Source: Candidatus Daviesbacteria bacterium
GTDB lineage: Bacteria > Patescibacteriota > Microgenomatia > Daviesbacterales > UBA10151
DNA length: 39,542 bases
NCBI GenBank assembly: GCA_021731695.1
Contig: JAKFWZ010000102.1
Location: 1 to 39,542 of the forward strand
Direction of reading: 5' to 3'
The position numbers and the translations under genes are program-made. Positions 38,607 to 39,542 of the stretch are shown here, in pieces. The stretch's first letter is position 1; each line of letters starts with the position of its first letter. A model generated the notes under the pieces. It saw only the letters and a program-made list of their open reading frames with translations. It did not search any database and was not told where the DNA came from.

Positions 38607-39542
38607 ATGTACTTACTCCAAAAAATTGACAACTTATTAAACTCAATCACGATGTATAGACTGGTTCTGTATGTCTTAACTATTCTTGCGATAATCTCAA
38701 TAATTTTTGGATTTATCGAATGGCTGCCTTTTAGCGGAATCCTGTTTATTTATACACTTGTTGTTATTTTAATATCGGTTTTTGTGAGCAATATGTTGTT
38801 TGCAAAAATAATCCGGGCAGATACGAATACGGAATCCGTTTGGATAACCGGATTAATTTTATTTCTGACACTGGCACCGATCAAGGACGGCACCGATTTA
38901 ATTGTAACGGTCGTAATTGCAACTGTTGCAATGGCTTCAAAATATTTCTTAACTTATGATAAAAAACATATTTTTAATCCGGCAGCGATTGGTATGTTTT
39001 TAGCAGGGCTTTTTGGATTTGGTAATTCTATTTGGTGGGTTGGAAGTACAGTCCTGATGCCGTTTGTTTTAGTTATGGGTGTTTTGATCATTCGTAAAAT
39101 CAGAAGGTTTCAGCTTTTTTTCATTTTCGCAATTTTTGCAATTGCTACCTCAAGTTTTTTTAATTACTTCAATGATATAAATCCGATTGAGAATCTTAGA
39201 ATGGTGATCTTTTCTTGGCCGTTGATATTCTTCGGAACAATAATGTTAACTGAGCCGTTTACAACCCCGTTTAATAAAACAAATCGAACAATTTATGGCG
39301 CAATTGTTGGAATATTATTTGGGTCTCAATTCTCTATCGGTCCTTTATACGCATCACCGGAATTTGCTTTAGTAGCCGGAAATATTTTTACATTTATAGT
39401 TAATCCAAAAGGAAAATTGATTTTAAAACTTAAACAAAAAAATCAACTTGCACCAGCAATTTTTGAATTTGTTTTTTCCCCCGATGAGCGAGACTCTTCT
39501 TCGAATAGAAAAATAAATTATATTGCCGGACAATATATGGAA
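38607..39542 (+). CDS. NqrB/RnfD-like membrane protein fused to a ferredoxin-reductase (FNR) domain, 3' end outside window
   Basis: 312 codons to the window edge, no stop. Residues about 15-270 form roughly ten membrane helices of the NqrB/RnfD type, with YFLTYDKKHIFNPAAIGMFL in the conserved HIFNPAA position. A cytoplasmic linker (NPKGKLILKLKQKNQ) is followed by the start of an FAD-binding FR-type domain: APAIFEFVFSPDE and INYIAGQYME, matching the F.F.P..F.aGQYm opening of ferredoxin-NADP+ reductase-like modules. The expected remainder is the FAD/NAD(P)-binding part. Such fusions are known partners of ApbE-flavinylated FMN-binding proteins: the cytoplasmic module takes electrons from NAD(P)H, the membrane part passes them across to the external FMN domain. 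Confidence 0.8.
   Translation, partial: MYLLQKIDNLLNSITMYRLVLYVLTILAIISIIFGFIEWLPFSGILFIYTLVVILISVFVSNMLFAKIIRADTNTESVWITGLILFLTLAPIKDGTDLIVTVVIATVAMASKYFLTYDKKHIFNPAAIGMFLAGLFGFGNSIWWVGSTVLMPFVLVMGVLIIRKIRRFQLFFIFAIFAIATSSFFNYFNDINPIENLRMVIFSWPLIFFGTIMLTEPFTTPFNKTNRTIYGAIVGILFGSQFSIGPLYASPEFALVAGNIFTFIVNPKGKLILKLKQKNQLAPAIFEFVFSPDERDSSSNRKINYIAGQYME

Noticed and set aside
1-39542. Alternative genetic code (UGA as Gly)
   Set aside because: UGA ends several genes at the family-expected length, for example lysS and the APH(6)-like gene in ATGA overlaps.

Overview
The window is an AT-rich bacterial chromosome segment that looks like a member of the Candidate Phyla Radiation (Patescibacteria), probably the Microgenomates side; the lineage is inferred from gene content. 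Pointers are a class I (archaeal-type) lysyl-tRNA synthetase next to SerRS, a B12-dependent ribonucleotide reductase with cobalamin adenosyltransferase but no B12 synthesis genes, a K+-independent H+-pyrophosphatase, sortase with a LASTG-type substrate, short surface proteins with a QKGF N-terminus, and a decayed pseudopilin. UGA is used as stop. No rRNA, CRISPR array or complete insertion sequence is visible; there is one tRNA-Glu(CTC).

Layout. 1-6124: cell-surface carbohydrate genes (RmlC-like epimerase, SAF-domain oxidoreductase, two GT-C membrane glycosyltransferase-like proteins, a membrane-anchored glycosidase-like protein). 6121-7617: sortase substrate, sortase and an unlisted 55-aa membrane protein. 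7722-9169: secreted cyclophilin, a (CGTTTAT)n tandem array and a YdjM-like membrane protein. 9173-14889: a deoxynucleotide/B12 block, with NrdR boxes, nrdR, nrdJ, a cobalamin riboswitch, an unknown 479-aa protein and cobA. 15591-18141: lon behind a CIRCE-like operator. 18143-18733: a DUF559 endonuclease gene nested in inverted repeats. 18770-21640: soluble and membrane pyrophosphatases. 21642-23864: small unknown genes, an orphan M41-like peptidase and a T-box riboswitch. 23881-28410: APH(6)-like kinase, HAD protein, tRNA-Glu, lysS-serS. 28572-32851: Pro-rich membrane protein divergent from secA. 32896-36142: large surface protein and a pseudopilin remnant. 36267-39542: KilA-N gene, then a flavin-based extracytosolic electron-transfer operon (FMN-binding protein, ApbE, NqrB/RnfD-FNR fusion) running off the end.

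Two patterns tie the window together. First, most promoters end about 6-9 nt before the ATG, so most first genes should be translated from leaderless mRNAs. The clearest genes with a strong Shine-Dalgarno are ones with a leader (the T-box gene) or internal to an operon (the second GT-C gene). Second, many intergenic spacers are built of short degenerate words arranged as two imperfect inverted arms, each spacer with its own word.

The regulatory content is unusually readable: NrdR boxes, a B12 riboswitch with terminator, a CIRCE-like site on lon, and a T-box whose antiterminator and terminator can be paired base by base. The T-box in front of a 79-aa protein of unknown function and the B12-riboswitch-controlled 479-aa protein are the best candidates for undescribed biology.
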